Assembly (NCBI RefSeq): GCF_947488835.1
Contig: NZ_CANLBK010000002.1
Span: 517,100-581,099 of the forward strand
Reading direction: 5' to 3'
DNA length: 64,000 nucleotides
Origin: an uncultured Marinobacter sp.
GTDB taxonomy: Bacteria > Pseudomonadota > Gammaproteobacteria > Pseudomonadales > Oleiphilaceae
The position numbers were made by a program, and so were the translations under genes. Below, in pieces: positions 18,789-28,566 of this stretch (within the stretch, counting starts at the first letter, position 1; the number at the start of each line of letters is the position of its first letter). The notes under the pieces were generated by a model, which saw only the letters and a list, made by a program, of their open reading frames with translations, had not been told where the DNA came from and ran no database searches.

Positions 18789-20675
18789 ATGACCTCCTAT
18801 TTTATTCAGGCATTCATCTATCTACTGGCGGCTGTGATTGCGGTGCCCTTGGCAAAGCGCCTTGGTCTTGGCTCTGTACTCGGTTACCTGGTTGCAGGTG
18901 TTGTGATAGGGCCTGTACTGGGGCTCGTCGGCCAAGAAACTACCACGATTCAGCATTTTGCCGAGTTTGGTGTGGTGATGATGCTGTTCCTGATAGGCAT
19001 GGAGATCGACCCAAAAGCACTTTGGGCAATGAAGGTTCGTTTGTTAGGGCTTGGCGGATTGCAGGTGGCTCTGACGGCCGCTGCCGGTATGGCGGTAGCC
19101 TGGTGGCTGGGCGTTGTTTGGCAGACTGCGCTCACCATTGGTCTTATTTTCGCGCTGTCGTCGACGGCGATTGTGTTGCAGACCCTGGATGAAAAGGGAC
19201 TGTCGAAAACGGAGGGTGGTCGTAACACGTTTTCGGTTCTGTTGTTTCAGGATATAGCCGTCATACCCATGCTTGCTCTTATCCCGCTACTGGTACTGCC
19301 CGGCCTTAGGGAAAGCGCGAGCTCTGCGTCGCATTCTGAATCGGGGCTGAGTCTCGTTGCCCACCTGCCTGGTTGGGGGCATGCATTGGTTGTGGTGGGG
19401 GCTGTTGCGGTTGTTATTGTCGGCGGCTACTACCTGAGCCGGCCCTTGTTTCGTTATGTGGTGAAGTCAGGGCTGCGTGAGGTGTTTACGGCCACAGCAC
19501 TGATGTTGGTGATTGGCATCGCGGCACTCATGAGTGTGGTAAACCTGTCGCCCGCCCTAGGGGCTTTTCTCGCCGGGGTGGTGTTGGCCAACAGTGAATT
19601 TCGACATGAGTTGGAGGCCAATATTGAGCCGTTTAAGGGATTATTGCTGGGCCTGTTTTTTATCACCGTTGGCGCCGGTATCAATTTCGATGTGTTGGCA
19701 GCCGAGTGGGGCACAGTCGTATCCTTAGGTTTAGCTGTTATTGCCGGCAAGGCATTGGTGCTGCTTGCGCTTGCGCAGTTGTTCGGGATTCGCAGCAGCA
19801 ACGGTTGGTTGTTTACCCTTGGGCTGGCGCAAGCAGGCGAATTTGGCTTTGTGCTGCTCACCTACAGTGTGCAGAGCCATGTAATTCCTCTGGAAACGTC
19901 CCAGATATTGTCGCTGGTTGTTGCGCTTTCCATGTTCCTGACCCCTTTGTTGTTCATCGTATACGACTACATTGTGTTGCCACGTTACCGGCGCTCCAAA
20001 AGTGATGAGCGGGAAGCCGATACGATTGATGAAGAAGCGCCCGTTATCGTGGCGGGAGTGGGGCGTTTTGGCCAAATTGTATGCCGCTTACTGCGAGCCA
20101 ATAACGTACCTATTGTAGTGCTTGATCACGAGCTTGAGCAGATTGAAAACGTACGACAGATCAATATCAAGAGTTTCTTTGGGGATGCCAGTCGGCCCGA
20201 TTTGTTGGAGAAATCCGGCATCGCCAAAGCTCGCTTGTTGGTGGTGGCGATTGATGACAGGGAGCGCACCGTGGCCATGGTGGAACATGTAAAGCAGTTC
20301 TTCCCCGGAGTATGGGTGTTGGCACGGGCGTTCGATCGCGGCCATGGCTATCAATTACGGGCGGCCGGTGCAGATGATGTTGTCAGCGAAACCTATTACT
20401 CAGCCCTGGAGCTTGGCAGTCATGCCCTCACCGCCATGGGTGTACATCCGTTGCGGGCAAGGCAGATGACGTGGACCTTTGTTGATAACGAGCGGGCGCA
20501 TGAAGATGAATTGTTCGAAGCCTGGAAGGAAATTGAAGAAGGCATTCATTTCAGCCCGCAGTATGGCGAGCTGTTTATGAAGCTGGAAAGCGCTCTGAGC
20601 AATGCGATGCATGGCGAATGGGAAGAGCCGAAACCCGAGGATGTTCCAGTTTGGACGCCACCTGAACCGCGATAG
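18789..20675 (+). CDS. Kef-type K+/H+ (monovalent cation:proton) antiporter
   Basis: A protein of about 628 residues. The N-terminal 390 residues are a CPA2 exchanger domain with about 12 membrane segments, including LGYLVAGVVIGP, EFGVVMMLFLIGMEID, and SSTAIVLQ followed by FQDIAVIP. The C-terminal RCK (TrkA-N) domain begins VIVAGVGRFGQ with a GxGxxG nucleotide motif. KefB/KefC proteins efflux K+ during electrophile stress, which fits the quinone-stress cluster 1 kb downstream. The start is the ATG at 18789 (MTSYFIQAF); the upstream in-frame extension is not membrane-like. Confidence 0.92.
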   Translation: MTSYFIQAFIYLLAAVIAVPLAKRLGLGSVLGYLVAGVVIGPVLGLVGQETTTIQHFAEFGVVMMLFLIGMEIDPKALWAMKVRLLGLGGLQVALTAAAGMAVAWWLGVVWQTALTIGLIFALSSTAIVLQTLDEKGLSKTEGGRNTFSVLLFQDIAVIPMLALIPLLVLPGLRESASSASHSESGLSLVAHLPGWGHALVVVGAVAVVIVGGYYLSRPLFRYVVKSGLREVFTATALMLVIGIAALMSVVNLSPALGAFLAGVVLANSEFRHELEANIEPFKGLLLGLFFITVGAGINFDVLAAEWGTVVSLGLAVIAGKALVLLALAQLFGIRSSNGWLFTLGLAQAGEFGFVLLTYSVQSHVIPLETSQILSLVVALSMFLTPLLFIVYDYIVLPRYRRSKSDEREADTIDEEAPVIVAGVGRFGQIVCRLLRANNVPIVVLDHELEQIENVRQINIKSFFGDASRPDLLEKSGIAKARLLVVAIDDRERTVAMVEHVKQFFPGVWVLARAFDRGHGYQLRAAGADDVVSETYYSALELGSHALTAMGVHPLRARQMTWTFVDNERAHEDELFEAWKEIEEGIHFSPQYGELFMKLESALSNAMHGEWEEPKPEDVPVWTPPEPR

Positions 20676-20712
20676 GTGCTCTGCACTGTTTGAAGGCAAA
20701 GATGAGCGGAGC

Positions 20713-21612
20713 TCAATCCCAGTAGGGCGGGTCGCCGAAATACCCATCGATAAAATCAACAAAACTCCGAACCTTACTGGCCAGCAACTGCCGATGGGCA
20801 TACATTGCGTAAAGCCCCATGGGTTCAGGTTCATAATCCTGCAGTATGACCTGCAGCTTGCCTTCCTTGATCGCCGGGCCAGAGATAAACGTGGGCTGTA
20901 AGGCGATACCCGCTCCTGCAATAGCCGACTCCACCAGCACATCCCCGTTGTTGCTGGTCATACCATTGCTGTCGTTTTGACCGTTATTTTGCAGCCACCG
21001 GTGTAGAGGCTGGCTGGAATCCAGTTCTATGTAGCTGTAGCGCAAATAGCGGTGACCCTGCAGATCCTCCAGTTGCTTGGGGGTGCCATTCTGTTTCAGA
21101 TAATCCGGGGACGCACACACGGCCATTCTGATCGGAGCAATGCGCTTGGCAATCAGGGAGGAGCTTTTCAGGTGTCCGATCCGCAGTACTACATCGAACC
21201 CTTCTTCAACCAGGTCGACCTTTCGGTCATTCAGCTGCAAATCGATGCCTACGCCGGGGTGGGCTTTCTGGAACTCGCTCAATAACGGTGCCATATGGCG
21301 AATGGCGAAAGAGACAGGCGCACTGATTCTTAGCATGCCACGAGCTTCGGTTTGCAGGTCTCCAACCAGGCACTCCATATCTTCAATGTCATGCAGCACC
21401 TGGAGTGCTCGCTGGTGATAGCTCGCTCCAGCCTCTGTTAGGTGAAGGCGTCGGGTGGTTCGGTTCAGTAGGCGTACGCCAAGGTGCTCCTCCAGCTGGG
21501 ATACATATTTGCTGACCAGCTGAGGAGACATGTCCAGCTTTTCGGCGGCGCGGGTGAAGGCTCCTTCACCAACTACCGTAACGAAAGCGCGCATGGCGTC
21601 GAGGCGATCCAT
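20713..21612 (-). CDS. LysR-family transcriptional regulator
   Basis: A 299-residue LTTR. The N-terminal winged helix has FTRAAEKLDMSPQLVSKYVS and VRLLNRTTRRLHLTEAG, and the substrate domain includes ARGMLRISAPVSF. It resembles the CrgA/AaeR/YafC group. It is divergent from the DoxX-QOR-pirin-WrbA genes, and the 163-base gap holds a palindrome with LTTR features, so it probably regulates that operon and itself. Confidence 0.93.
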   Translation of the reverse strand: MDRLDAMRAFVTVVGEGAFTRAAEKLDMSPQLVSKYVSQLEEHLGVRLLNRTTRRLHLTEAGASYHQRALQVLHDIEDMECLVGDLQTEARGMLRISAPVSFAIRHMAPLLSEFQKAHPGVGIDLQLNDRKVDLVEEGFDVVLRIGHLKSSSLIAKRIAPIRMAVCASPDYLKQNGTPKQLEDLQGHRYLRYSYIELDSSQPLHRWLQNNGQNDSNGMTSNNGDVLVESAIAGAGIALQPTFISGPAIKEGKLQVILQDYEPEPMGLYAMYAHRQLLASKVRSFVDFIDGYFGDPPYWD

Positions 21613-21638
21613 AGGTTCATCCTGCTTCGTGGCTTTTG

Positions 21639-21667
21639 ATCATTATCAACGCAGTGTTGATAGTGAT
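21639..21667. promoter_or_regulatory. LysR-type operator palindrome
   Basis: The left arm ATCATTATCAAC (21639-21650) and right arm GTTGATAGTGAT (21656-21667) match as an inverted repeat at 11 of 12 positions around a 5-base spacer. It contains the T-N11-A core expected of LTTR sites. A weaker repeat, ACTAT-N6-ATAGT, lies at 21691-21706 nearer the doxX start and could be the activation site. Confidence 0.7.
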
Positions 21668-21775
21668 GCAACAAATACCCACTTATTCTAACTATTAGGT
21701 GATAGTAAAGTGGTCTCATCATCTGGAGCGACGCTTCAGGGGGCAAATCAACAGACTACTATTTGAGGAATCATC

Positions 21776-22234
21776 ATGAGCTCCAAACTTACTCAAGCAT
21801 TGTTCAGTTCCAACGGCGGTTTTGCTTCGCTGGTATTGCGGGTTCCGGTTGGATTGACCCTGGCGGCACACGGTGCGCAGAAGCTCTTTGGCTGGTTTGG
21901 CGGCTATGGTCTTGAAGGAACTGGTCAGTGGATGGCCAGCATTGGTTTGGAGCCTGGTTATCTGATGGCTCTGATGGCTGGTGGTGCTGAGTTCTTCGGA
22001 GGCTTGGCTTTGGTATTGGGTCTGCTGACGCGCCCAGCTGCAGTAGTCATTGCGTTTGCCATGTTGGTTGCCATTTTCGCCGTGCACATTGGTAACGGCT
22101 TGTTTATGGCCAACAATGGTTACGAGTTCGGCCTGACCTTGTTCGTAGTGGCGCTGGCTCTTGCTATCCAGGGCGGTGGTCGGTTTGCAGTGGATAACCT
22201 GCTGCTGGAACGGTTTGGTGGCACCCGCCGATAA
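21776..22234 (+). CDS. DoxX family membrane protein
   Basis: A 152-residue protein with four hydrophobic segments and DoxX signatures LRVPVGLTLAAHGAQKLFGWFGG and GGAEFFGGLALVLGLLTRPAA. DoxX relatives are quinone-linked or redox-associated membrane proteins of mostly unknown mechanism. GAGG lies 9 bases before the ATG. It is the first gene of the LysR-controlled set. Confidence 0.9.
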   Translation: MSSKLTQALFSSNGGFASLVLRVPVGLTLAAHGAQKLFGWFGGYGLEGTGQWMASIGLEPGYLMALMAGGAEFFGGLALVLGLLTRPAAVVIAFAMLVAIFAVHIGNGLFMANNGYEFGLTLFVVALALAIQGGGRFAVDNLLLERFGGTRR

Positions 22235-22268
22235 GGCACAACTTTAAATTTTGTTGTCGAGGTCGATT

Positions 22269-23228
22269 ATGCAAGCTCTACAGTTTTCAGCAACCGGCTC
22301 ACTCGATTCGCTGCAAGTAATTGATCTGCCCAAGCCGGTAGCTGGTACCGGTGAGGTTCTGGTTGAGGTTCGGGCTGCTGGCCTGAACCCCAGCGATCTG
22401 AAAAACGTTCTCGGTCGCTTTCCTTACACCGCAACGCCGCGTATTCCCGGTAGGGACTTCTCAGGTGTTGTTGTGGAGGGGCCAGAAGAGCTTCTGGGTA
22501 AAGCGGTTTGGGGTGGCACCGGGAAAGGTTTCAGTTTCACCCAAGACGGTTGTCATGCTCAGTATGTGGTTGTGCCGGTGAATGCAGTAGCGCCAAAGCC
22601 GGAATCACTGAGCTTTGCTCAGGCGGCAACCTTCGGTGTTCCATACATTACGGCGTGGGATGCCCTGGAGCGTAGCCAGGTTAAAGCGGGCACCCGGTTC
22701 CTGATCATTGGTGCCGGAGCCGTAGCAAAGGCAGCGCAAGCGCTGGCTAAGGCAAGAGGTGCTGAAGTGGTGATGGCCGCGCGCCGAGCCGATGCCGTAC
22801 AAGAACTGAGAGCGAAAGGTGTTGAGGCTTTTCAGTTGCCGGAGGCGGAGCAGTTACCAGAGCAGGCACAGATGCATTTCCAGCAGCAGGCGCCTGAGGT
22901 GATTTTCGATACCACAGGCTACTGGTTGCCAGCGGCGGTGAATACCCTGGCTGCATTCGGGCGTATCGCGGTTATCGCAGCGCCAGTGGACGGGCTGATT
23001 AGCATGCCTATCCTTGACCTGTACCGCCGGGGTGGTTCGGTCATCGGTATCAACTCGCTGCTATACAGCCTGGAAGAGTGCGCCACCATGTTTGAGCAGA
23101 TTAGTGCAGCATTTGAAGGTGCGTTACCAATACCGGAAGACTTTACCGAGTTGCCGCTCTCGGAAGCTGTTGCGGCTTACCACAAGGTAAATGAGGGTGG
23201 GGCTGAAAAAATTGTCCTGATCCCTTAA
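22269..23228 (+). CDS. zinc-independent quinone oxidoreductase / MDR-family alcohol dehydrogenase
   Basis: A 319-residue medium-chain dehydrogenase/reductase: GroES-like domain (AAGLNPSDLKN, PRIPGRDFSGVV), then a Rossmann domain with IIGAGAVAKAAQ and DTTGYW. The catalytic and structural zinc Cys clusters are absent, as in NADPH quinone reductases. It likely reduces quinones or enals with NAD(P)H. The start is the ATG at 22269, preceded by GAGG; a TTG at 22251 is less likely. Confidence 0.88.
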   Translation: MQALQFSATGSLDSLQVIDLPKPVAGTGEVLVEVRAAGLNPSDLKNVLGRFPYTATPRIPGRDFSGVVVEGPEELLGKAVWGGTGKGFSFTQDGCHAQYVVVPVNAVAPKPESLSFAQAATFGVPYITAWDALERSQVKAGTRFLIIGAGAVAKAAQALAKARGAEVVMAARRADAVQELRAKGVEAFQLPEAEQLPEQAQMHFQQQAPEVIFDTTGYWLPAAVNTLAAFGRIAVIAAPVDGLISMPILDLYRRGGSVIGINSLLYSLEECATMFEQISAAFEGALPIPEDFTELPLSEAVAAYHKVNEGGAEKIVLIP

Positions 23229-23276
23229 GGCGAAAATGTTAACCGTCACGAATGACACGAAGCAGGAGATCTTACA

Positions 23277-23975
23277 ATGATTGAACTTAGACCCCACAGT
23301 GAACTCGGCGGTGCCCATCATGGTTGGTTGGATACTCGCCACCACTTTTCATTCGCCGAATACTACGATCCCAATCGCATGCACTGGGGAAACCTCAGGG
23401 TATGGAATGATGACACCATTGCCCCGCGCTCTGGCTTTCCACGCCATCCGCACCGGGATATGGAAATCATCACCTACGTCCGTGAAGGTGCCATTACGCA
23501 CCAGGACAGCCTTGGCAACAAGGGCCGTACAGAGGCTGGTGATGTGCAGGTGATGAGTGCAGGAACAGGCATCGCCCACAGTGAGATGAATGAAGAAGAC
23601 GTGGCAACCCAGCTCTTCCAGATCTGGATTATGCCCAACGAGGTAGGTTTACCACCCACTTGGGGCACCAAGCCTTTCCCCAAGGGTGAGCGCAGCGGTT
23701 CGTTTGTAACCCTGGCGAGCGGTATGCCCGGTGACGATGAAGCTCTGCCAATTCGTACGGATGCTCGCATGGCGGCAGCAACACTGGCATCAGGCGAGGC
23801 TACTGAATATCACATCGCCCCAGGGCGTAAGGTGTATTTGGTACCGGCTACCGGCAAGATTGAAGTGAATGGAGTGGTAGCGTCTGCCGGTGATGGCGTT
23901 GCGGTTAGCGATGAAGAATTGCTGAACGTGAAGGCGTTGGAAGATAGCGAAATCGTTCTGGTAGATGTGGCCTAA
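23277..23975 (+). CDS. pirin family protein
   Basis: A 232-residue bicupin. The N-terminal cupin has FPRHPHRDMEIITYV and HSEMN, supplying the His/Glu metal site of pirin/YhhW proteins; several of these have quercetin dioxygenase activity. AGGAG precedes the ATG. It sits within the oxidoreductase cluster between QOR and WrbA, consistent with aromatic/quinone detoxification. Confidence 0.92.
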   Translation: MIELRPHSELGGAHHGWLDTRHHFSFAEYYDPNRMHWGNLRVWNDDTIAPRSGFPRHPHRDMEIITYVREGAITHQDSLGNKGRTEAGDVQVMSAGTGIAHSEMNEEDVATQLFQIWIMPNEVGLPPTWGTKPFPKGERSGSFVTLASGMPGDDEALPIRTDARMAAATLASGEATEYHIAPGRKVYLVPATGKIEVNGVVASAGDGVAVSDEELLNVKALEDSEIVLVDVA

Positions 23976-24096
23976 GCAAGCAGGCCAGTTTGTTGGATGC
24001 GGGCAGGGCAACTACATTTAGTGAGTTCTTGCCCGCTCCTCGCTTTCTCTGAGAGCAGAAGTGTATACATAAGCCAAACAGCAAAAGGAAATAGAG

Positions 24097-24696
24097 ATGA
24101 CAAAAATCCTGGTTCTTTATTATTCAATGTATGGCCATATCGAAACCATGGCAAAAGCGGTTGCAGAAGGCGCTCGTGGCGTTTCAGGAGCGGAAGTGAC
24201 AGTAAAGCGTGTTCCGGAAACCATGGATGCAGAAGCCTTCAAAGCGGCTGGCGGCAAGGTTGATCAGGAAGCTGCAGTTGCAACTCCAGCAGAATTGGCA
24301 GATTACGACGCCATCATCGTCGGCACGCCCACCCGCTTTGGCAACATGGCTGGTCAGGTGCGTACCTTCTTCGACCAGACCGGTGGTCTTTGGGCCAAGG
24401 GAGCACTGGCAGGCAAGGTAGCCAGTGTGTTCACATCAACCGGCACCGGTGGTGGTCAGGAAATGACAATCACATCTACCTGGACCACTCTGGCACACCA
24501 CGGCATGGTTATCGTGCCAATCGGCTACACCACGCCAGCGTTGTTTGATGTCTCACAAGTGGGTGGTGGTACTCCTTACGGCGCCTCAACGATTGCCGGT
24601 GGCGATGGCTCGCGCCAGCCAGACGAGCGTGAGTTGGGTATCGCTCGCCATCAAGGTGAGCATGTGGCAAAAATTGCCGCCAAGCTTAAAGGCTGA
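24097..24696 (+). CDS. wrbA: NAD(P)H:quinone oxidoreductase WrbA
   Basis: A 199-residue flavodoxin-like protein of usual WrbA length. The FMN phosphate loop is [25 protein letters not shown] and [14 protein letters not shown] are diagnostic. It performs two-electron reduction of quinones, avoiding semiquinone radicals. It ends the DoxX-QOR-pirin cluster, though a 121-base gap before it may hold its own promoter. Confidence 0.95.
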   Translation: MTKILVLYYSMYGHIETMAKAVAEGARGVSGAEVTVKRVPETMDAEAFKAAGGKVDQEAAVATPAELADYDAIIVGTPTRFGNMAGQVRTFFDQTGGLWAKGALAGKVASVFTSTGTGGGQEMTITSTWTTLAHHGMVIVPIGYTTPALFDVSQVGGGTPYGASTIAGGDGSRQPDERELGIARHQGEHVAKIAAKLKG

Positions 24697-24711
24697 TAAC
24701 CCCCTGCCAGA

Positions 24712-24742
24712 GCCGTTGGGTAGATAAGTTATGCCCAGCGGC
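24712..24742 (+). terminator. possible terminator hairpin after wrbA
   Basis: GCCGTTGGG (24712-24720) pairs with CCCAGCGGC (24734-24742) with one G-T wobble and a 13-base loop. No T-run follows, so it is a weak terminator candidate. Confidence 0.35.
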
Positions 24743-24773
24743 GCTGAGTGATGTTTGAACCAGCTCCATAGCT

Positions 24774-24800
24774 TTGTCCGGAAACTATTCCCTGTATACT
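24774..24800 (+). promoter_or_regulatory. candidate promoter of the Wadjet-like operon
   Basis: TTGTCC at 24774-24779 and TATACT at 24795-24800, spacing 15 bases, about 40 bases before the TTG start. The -10 is good but the spacing is short. Confidence 0.4.
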
Positions 24801-24840
24801 GCGGGTATCAAGAACGACCTGCCGTTACGGGGAAATCAGT

Positions 24841-27800
24841 TTGTCTGGTGAGACTGTTAGCTACGGATTAGAAAGCATCATCCTGCATCACTCCTTCAAA
24901 CAAGTGAAGGGGCGAACCATCAAAATCGACTGCCGCGAACGAACCCATCTGGGTGGCGTGAACGGGGCCGGTAAAACCTCTGTCTTGGCGCTTATACCAG
25001 CGTTTTTTGGCGAAGAGCCTGAGCGCATTGTTACCAAGGCATCGGGCAAGCTGTCCTTTCTGGACTACTATCTGCCCACTTTCCAAAGCCTCATTATTTT
25101 TGAGTACCGGCGAAGCACGGGCCTCCACTGTGCCGTTATGTATCGCCATGCACAGGGAAAACCCTGCTATCGGTTTGTGGCCGGGTCCGCCGAGGACACC
25201 TTTTTCTCGCCAGAGGTGAAGGAGTTGCTTCAAGCAGGAGCCAGTGCAGACGACGTGTTTGCAGCGCTCCGTAGCCGGGGTATTAACCCTTCGAAAATGA
25301 TCGATACGATCACCAGTTACCGGGCGATTATTCAGCGTAATCAAAAGCTGCTGAAACGGTTGCCTTCGGATGCACGAGCGCTCCGCGCTCTGGCGGCCGA
25401 GCATGGCCTGGGTGACAGCGACACCCAGATGACCAACATTGAGCGCTTGACCCATGTGGTGTTGAACAAGCACCGGCTGCTTAGCAGTTTCAAGACCATG
25501 ATCTGCGAAACCCAGTTTGAGAATATCCACCAACACGCCAAGCCTCGAGCCATTGATCGCAAAGACCTGATAGCGGATATACAGAGCCTTTCTGCCTTTT
25601 CGGGTGAGGAAGCAAAAATTCGTGAATGTCTGAGAAAGGACGCAGAGCGTAGGGCGATACTTGAACAGGCGGATAAAACCGTTGCCAACTTACATGCGTC
25701 TGTCGATGAAGCCCGAGAGAAAACCAGTGAACTAGGTGAGCAGAAGGAGCGGTTTGAGGTAGAGAGAAGTCATCGAAGAGCAGAGTTTGAAGATAACGAT
25801 CGCCAACTTGCCCGCCAGGTTACTGATCACAATGCCGAGTTTGACTCCCTGGATGGGCAAGTTGCAGCCTTACACAAGCAGAATGACCGGTACGAAGCGG
25901 ATGGTCTCTCAGAACTGGCTCAGAGTTTCGATAATCTCGCCGACTACCGGCAGCGCCTGGCTACAGCGCAAGCAGATTACGACAGCCTGACGGGTAAAGC
26001 CTCTGCGATTGAGGGCGAGTACGAGCAGGAAAAGCAGAGCATCCAGCGCGAGCATGAGAAGCAGCAGACCCAGCGCCAGCAACGTTTAAGGGAAGCCGCT
26101 GATGCACTTACCTCAGCAAAGCATGCGTATGACCTGAAACTGAATTCCATCAAAACAAGCCAGATTACTGATGTATCTGAGTACAAGGGCAGCCGTTCAG
26201 AGGAGCGCTCGGAACTAACGAGTGAGCAGGCACGTTTGTTAGCACTGAGGGAAAATCCGGGGCAAACGGAAACGGAGCAGCAGGACACTGCAGTTGCGGA
26301 GCAGGCCGCAGAAGACGCATCGGAGCAGGTGTCACTGGCCCACGAAAATCGGTTAGAAGCTGGGCGTAAAAGAGATCAGGCAGACCGGGACTGGAAAACA
26401 GCTCAGGAACAGGTTCAGCACATGGATGATAAAGTCCAGGCGCTGGAAGGCATGTTTAACGAACTGCAACGGCAGATCGCCCCTGAAGACGGTACCTGGT
26501 TATCGCATCTACGCGCTCAGGACCCTGAGTGGGGCAACCACTTGGCGAAGGTCGTTAATCCAGATCTACTGCACAGAAAAGACCTTGCGCCTACCCGCGA
26601 TCATGAGGCGAACAGCACAGCGGTAATGGGCTGGCAGCTTGCACTGGATTCCTTGCCAATTCCGGATTTTGCAGCCTCCGAAGAAGCCTTGCAGGAAAGC
26701 AGCAGAAGCATAGATGCGGAACGCCAGACTGCAATCAAACAGCGGGCGGAAACCGAACGCGAGGCTCAGCGCAGGCATGAGACCTACAAGGAACGTGCCG
26801 CAGCTGCCGATCGGCTGGAAACCGAGTTTTCACTTTTCAAACGTGCTCGTGATAACGCGCAGAACAAACTAGCTAACGTACGTCAGCGTGTTAAAGAAGC
26901 ACAGGCTGCCCGGATAGCAAAGGTCACCAAAGAGCTTGATGCTGTGCAGAGCAAGCTTCAGGCCTTCGATGAGCAAACGGGTGAAGGCGTGCGAGAGATT
27001 GAGTCGGGCTTTCAGCAGCAAGTGCTGGATATGCGTGCTCATTGGGCGGAGAAAGAGTCTGAGCTGCAATCCAGCATAGATCACCAAAGCGAGCTCATAG
27101 CTTCGGCAGAATCCGACCACAAAGCACGGCTCAAGAGTAAACGGCAGGTATACGATCAGCGCCTTTCAGAAGAGGGCATTGACCCGAAGGAAGTTCAACG
27201 GGCGCGGGAGGCGTTAGCCAAGCTCAAAGAAACTGTCGAAAACATTGTGGCGTCTGAGGATCTTGTACGCGGCTATCGCAAATGGCGCGAGCAGGAGTGG
27301 TGCAAGGTTGAGGTGCTCACTGAGCAAGCCAATCAGGCCAAGGCAAAGTGTGAGGCTGCCGCCCGTACCCGGGAGCAAGCGGAGCGCTCATGGAAAGAGC
27401 AGGACAGCAAGCTGAAGGTGTCTATTGCTGAGCATCTAGCGGCAATCAAAAATCTGCGAGATCAAACGGAAGCGGCAGATGCGGTGCTCAAGCACTTCCA
27501 AAGCAATACGTTCTCCGAAGGCTTTCCGGGCAATATGGCCGATCTTACCCAGGAGCTTCAGGGTGCTTACCAAAATCTGGAGCAATTACGCAGAGAAGTG
27601 GTGGGCACTTTCGATCAGGCTACGGCAATCCTGAACCGCTACGACAACACCCAAATCCAGCAGGCATGGCAGAAGCTGTCAGCCTATCGGCGCGGACAGA
27701 TGACGGGGGAGGTGCTGGATCATGAGGAAAGCTTCAAGCTGGCGCGGGTTCCGGATCTACGAGAGCTATTGGATACCGATATACCCCAGCTCCGGGATGC

Positions 27801-28566
27801 ACTGATTGATCAGTTTGTGTCTGAAGCCGGCAGTTTGGTGAAGTATTTCGACAGCCTGGAAGTCATGGCCAGAGAAGTGAAGGCGGTTTCCGGTCTTTTG
27901 AAAAGGAAGATTAATACCGACCAGCAAATTGAAAGCCTGAGCGATATACAGGTTGTGCTCGAACCCAGAATCTACGAAGACGAAACCTGGCAGCCGTTGA
28001 AAGAGTTTGTGGATCAATGGCAAAGCTGGATTCAAATGAATCGGCGCTCTCTGCCGAGCGATGCCATTCTGCGGCGCTTTAAATTGGTTACTGACACACT
28101 CAGTGACGCCAAGGTAAAAGACAGTGTCGAGTCGATGATCGACATGCGTTTGGAAATGAAAGAAAACGATCGTCAGGTAGTGATCCGTACCGATGCTGAT
28201 TTCCTGTCGGCCAGTTCAACCGGCCTGACCTATCTGGCGATAATGACCGTGTTCATGGGACTCACCCGTTACCTGTGCCCAGATTTAAGCACGCGAATTA
28301 CATGGCCCATTGATGAATTGGGCACGCTCAGCCCCAACAACATCTCTCATCTGGCGGATATGTTAGAGGCCAACAATCTGACTATGATTTCTGCCTGCCC
28401 GAAGTTGGACAGAAGTTTGAGGAAGTTCTTTGAGAATAAGATCTCCCTCAAGCAGGGACGGATTCACACCTATGAATCCTCCGGGATTGAAGGAAAACAC
28501 GCGGAGATGTTCTCCAGTGTGAGCCAGGATGAGAAAGCAACAGAAGAGGTGGCAAGCCATGAGTAG
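24841..28566 (+). CDS. SMC-like ATPase of a Wadjet/MksB (JetC-like) system
   Basis: A 1241-residue SMC/MukB-type ATPase. Walker A is GGVNGAGKTS at 38-47, with a first coiled coil at about 250-520. A hinge-like globule lies at about 535-620 (DGTWLSHLRAQDPEWG, VVNPDLLHRKDLAP), as in JetC/MksB proteins, followed by a second coiled coil. Walker B is WPIDELGT at D1158-E1159. The expected signature region reads LSASSTGLTYL rather than LSGGQ. The start is TTG with GGGGA upstream. It would extrude DNA loops and recognise small circular DNA together with the three following gene products. Confidence 0.88.
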   Translation: MSGETVSYGLESIILHHSFKQVKGRTIKIDCRERTHLGGVNGAGKTSVLALIPAFFGEEPERIVTKASGKLSFLDYYLPTFQSLIIFEYRRSTGLHCAVMYRHAQGKPCYRFVAGSAEDTFFSPEVKELLQAGASADDVFAALRSRGINPSKMIDTITSYRAIIQRNQKLLKRLPSDARALRALAAEHGLGDSDTQMTNIERLTHVVLNKHRLLSSFKTMICETQFENIHQHAKPRAIDRKDLIADIQSLSAFSGEEAKIRECLRKDAERRAILEQADKTVANLHASVDEAREKTSELGEQKERFEVERSHRRAEFEDNDRQLARQVTDHNAEFDSLDGQVAALHKQNDRYEADGLSELAQSFDNLADYRQRLATAQADYDSLTGKASAIEGEYEQEKQSIQREHEKQQTQRQQRLREAADALTSAKHAYDLKLNSIKTSQITDVSEYKGSRSEERSELTSEQARLLALRENPGQTETEQQDTAVAEQAAEDASEQVSLAHENRLEAGRKRDQADRDWKTAQEQVQHMDDKVQALEGMFNELQRQIAPEDGTWLSHLRAQDPEWGNHLAKVVNPDLLHRKDLAPTRDHEANSTAVMGWQLALDSLPIPDFAASEEALQESSRSIDAERQTAIKQRAETEREAQRRHETYKERAAAADRLETEFSLFKRARDNAQNKLANVRQRVKEAQAARIAKVTKELDAVQSKLQAFDEQTGEGVREIESGFQQQVLDMRAHWAEKESELQSSIDHQSELIASAESDHKARLKSKRQVYDQRLSEEGIDPKEVQRAREALAKLKETVENIVASEDLVRGYRKWREQEWCKVEVLTEQANQAKAKCEAAARTREQAERSWKEQDSKLKVSIAEHLAAIKNLRDQTEAADAVLKHFQSNTFSEGFPGNMADLTQELQGAYQNLEQLRREVVGTFDQATAILNRYDNTQIQQAWQKLSAYRRGQMTGEVLDHEESFKLARVPDLRELLDTDIPQLRDALIDQFVSEAGSLVKYFDSLEVMAREVKAVSGLLKRKINTDQQIESLSDIQVVLEPRIYEDETWQPLKEFVDQWQSWIQMNRRSLPSDAILRRFKLVTDTLSDAKVKDSVESMIDMRLEMKENDRQVVIRTDADFLSASSTGLTYLAIMTVFMGLTRYLCPDLSTRITWPIDELGTLSPNNISHLADMLEANNLTMISACPKLDRSLRKFFENKISLKQGRIHTYESSGIEGKHAEMFSSVSQDEKATEEVASHE

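Noticed and set aside
24868..25536. 222-codon minus-strand open frame inside the SMC-like gene
   Set aside because: It is antisense to the Walker A region of a well-supported gene, and its composition follows from the opposite frame.
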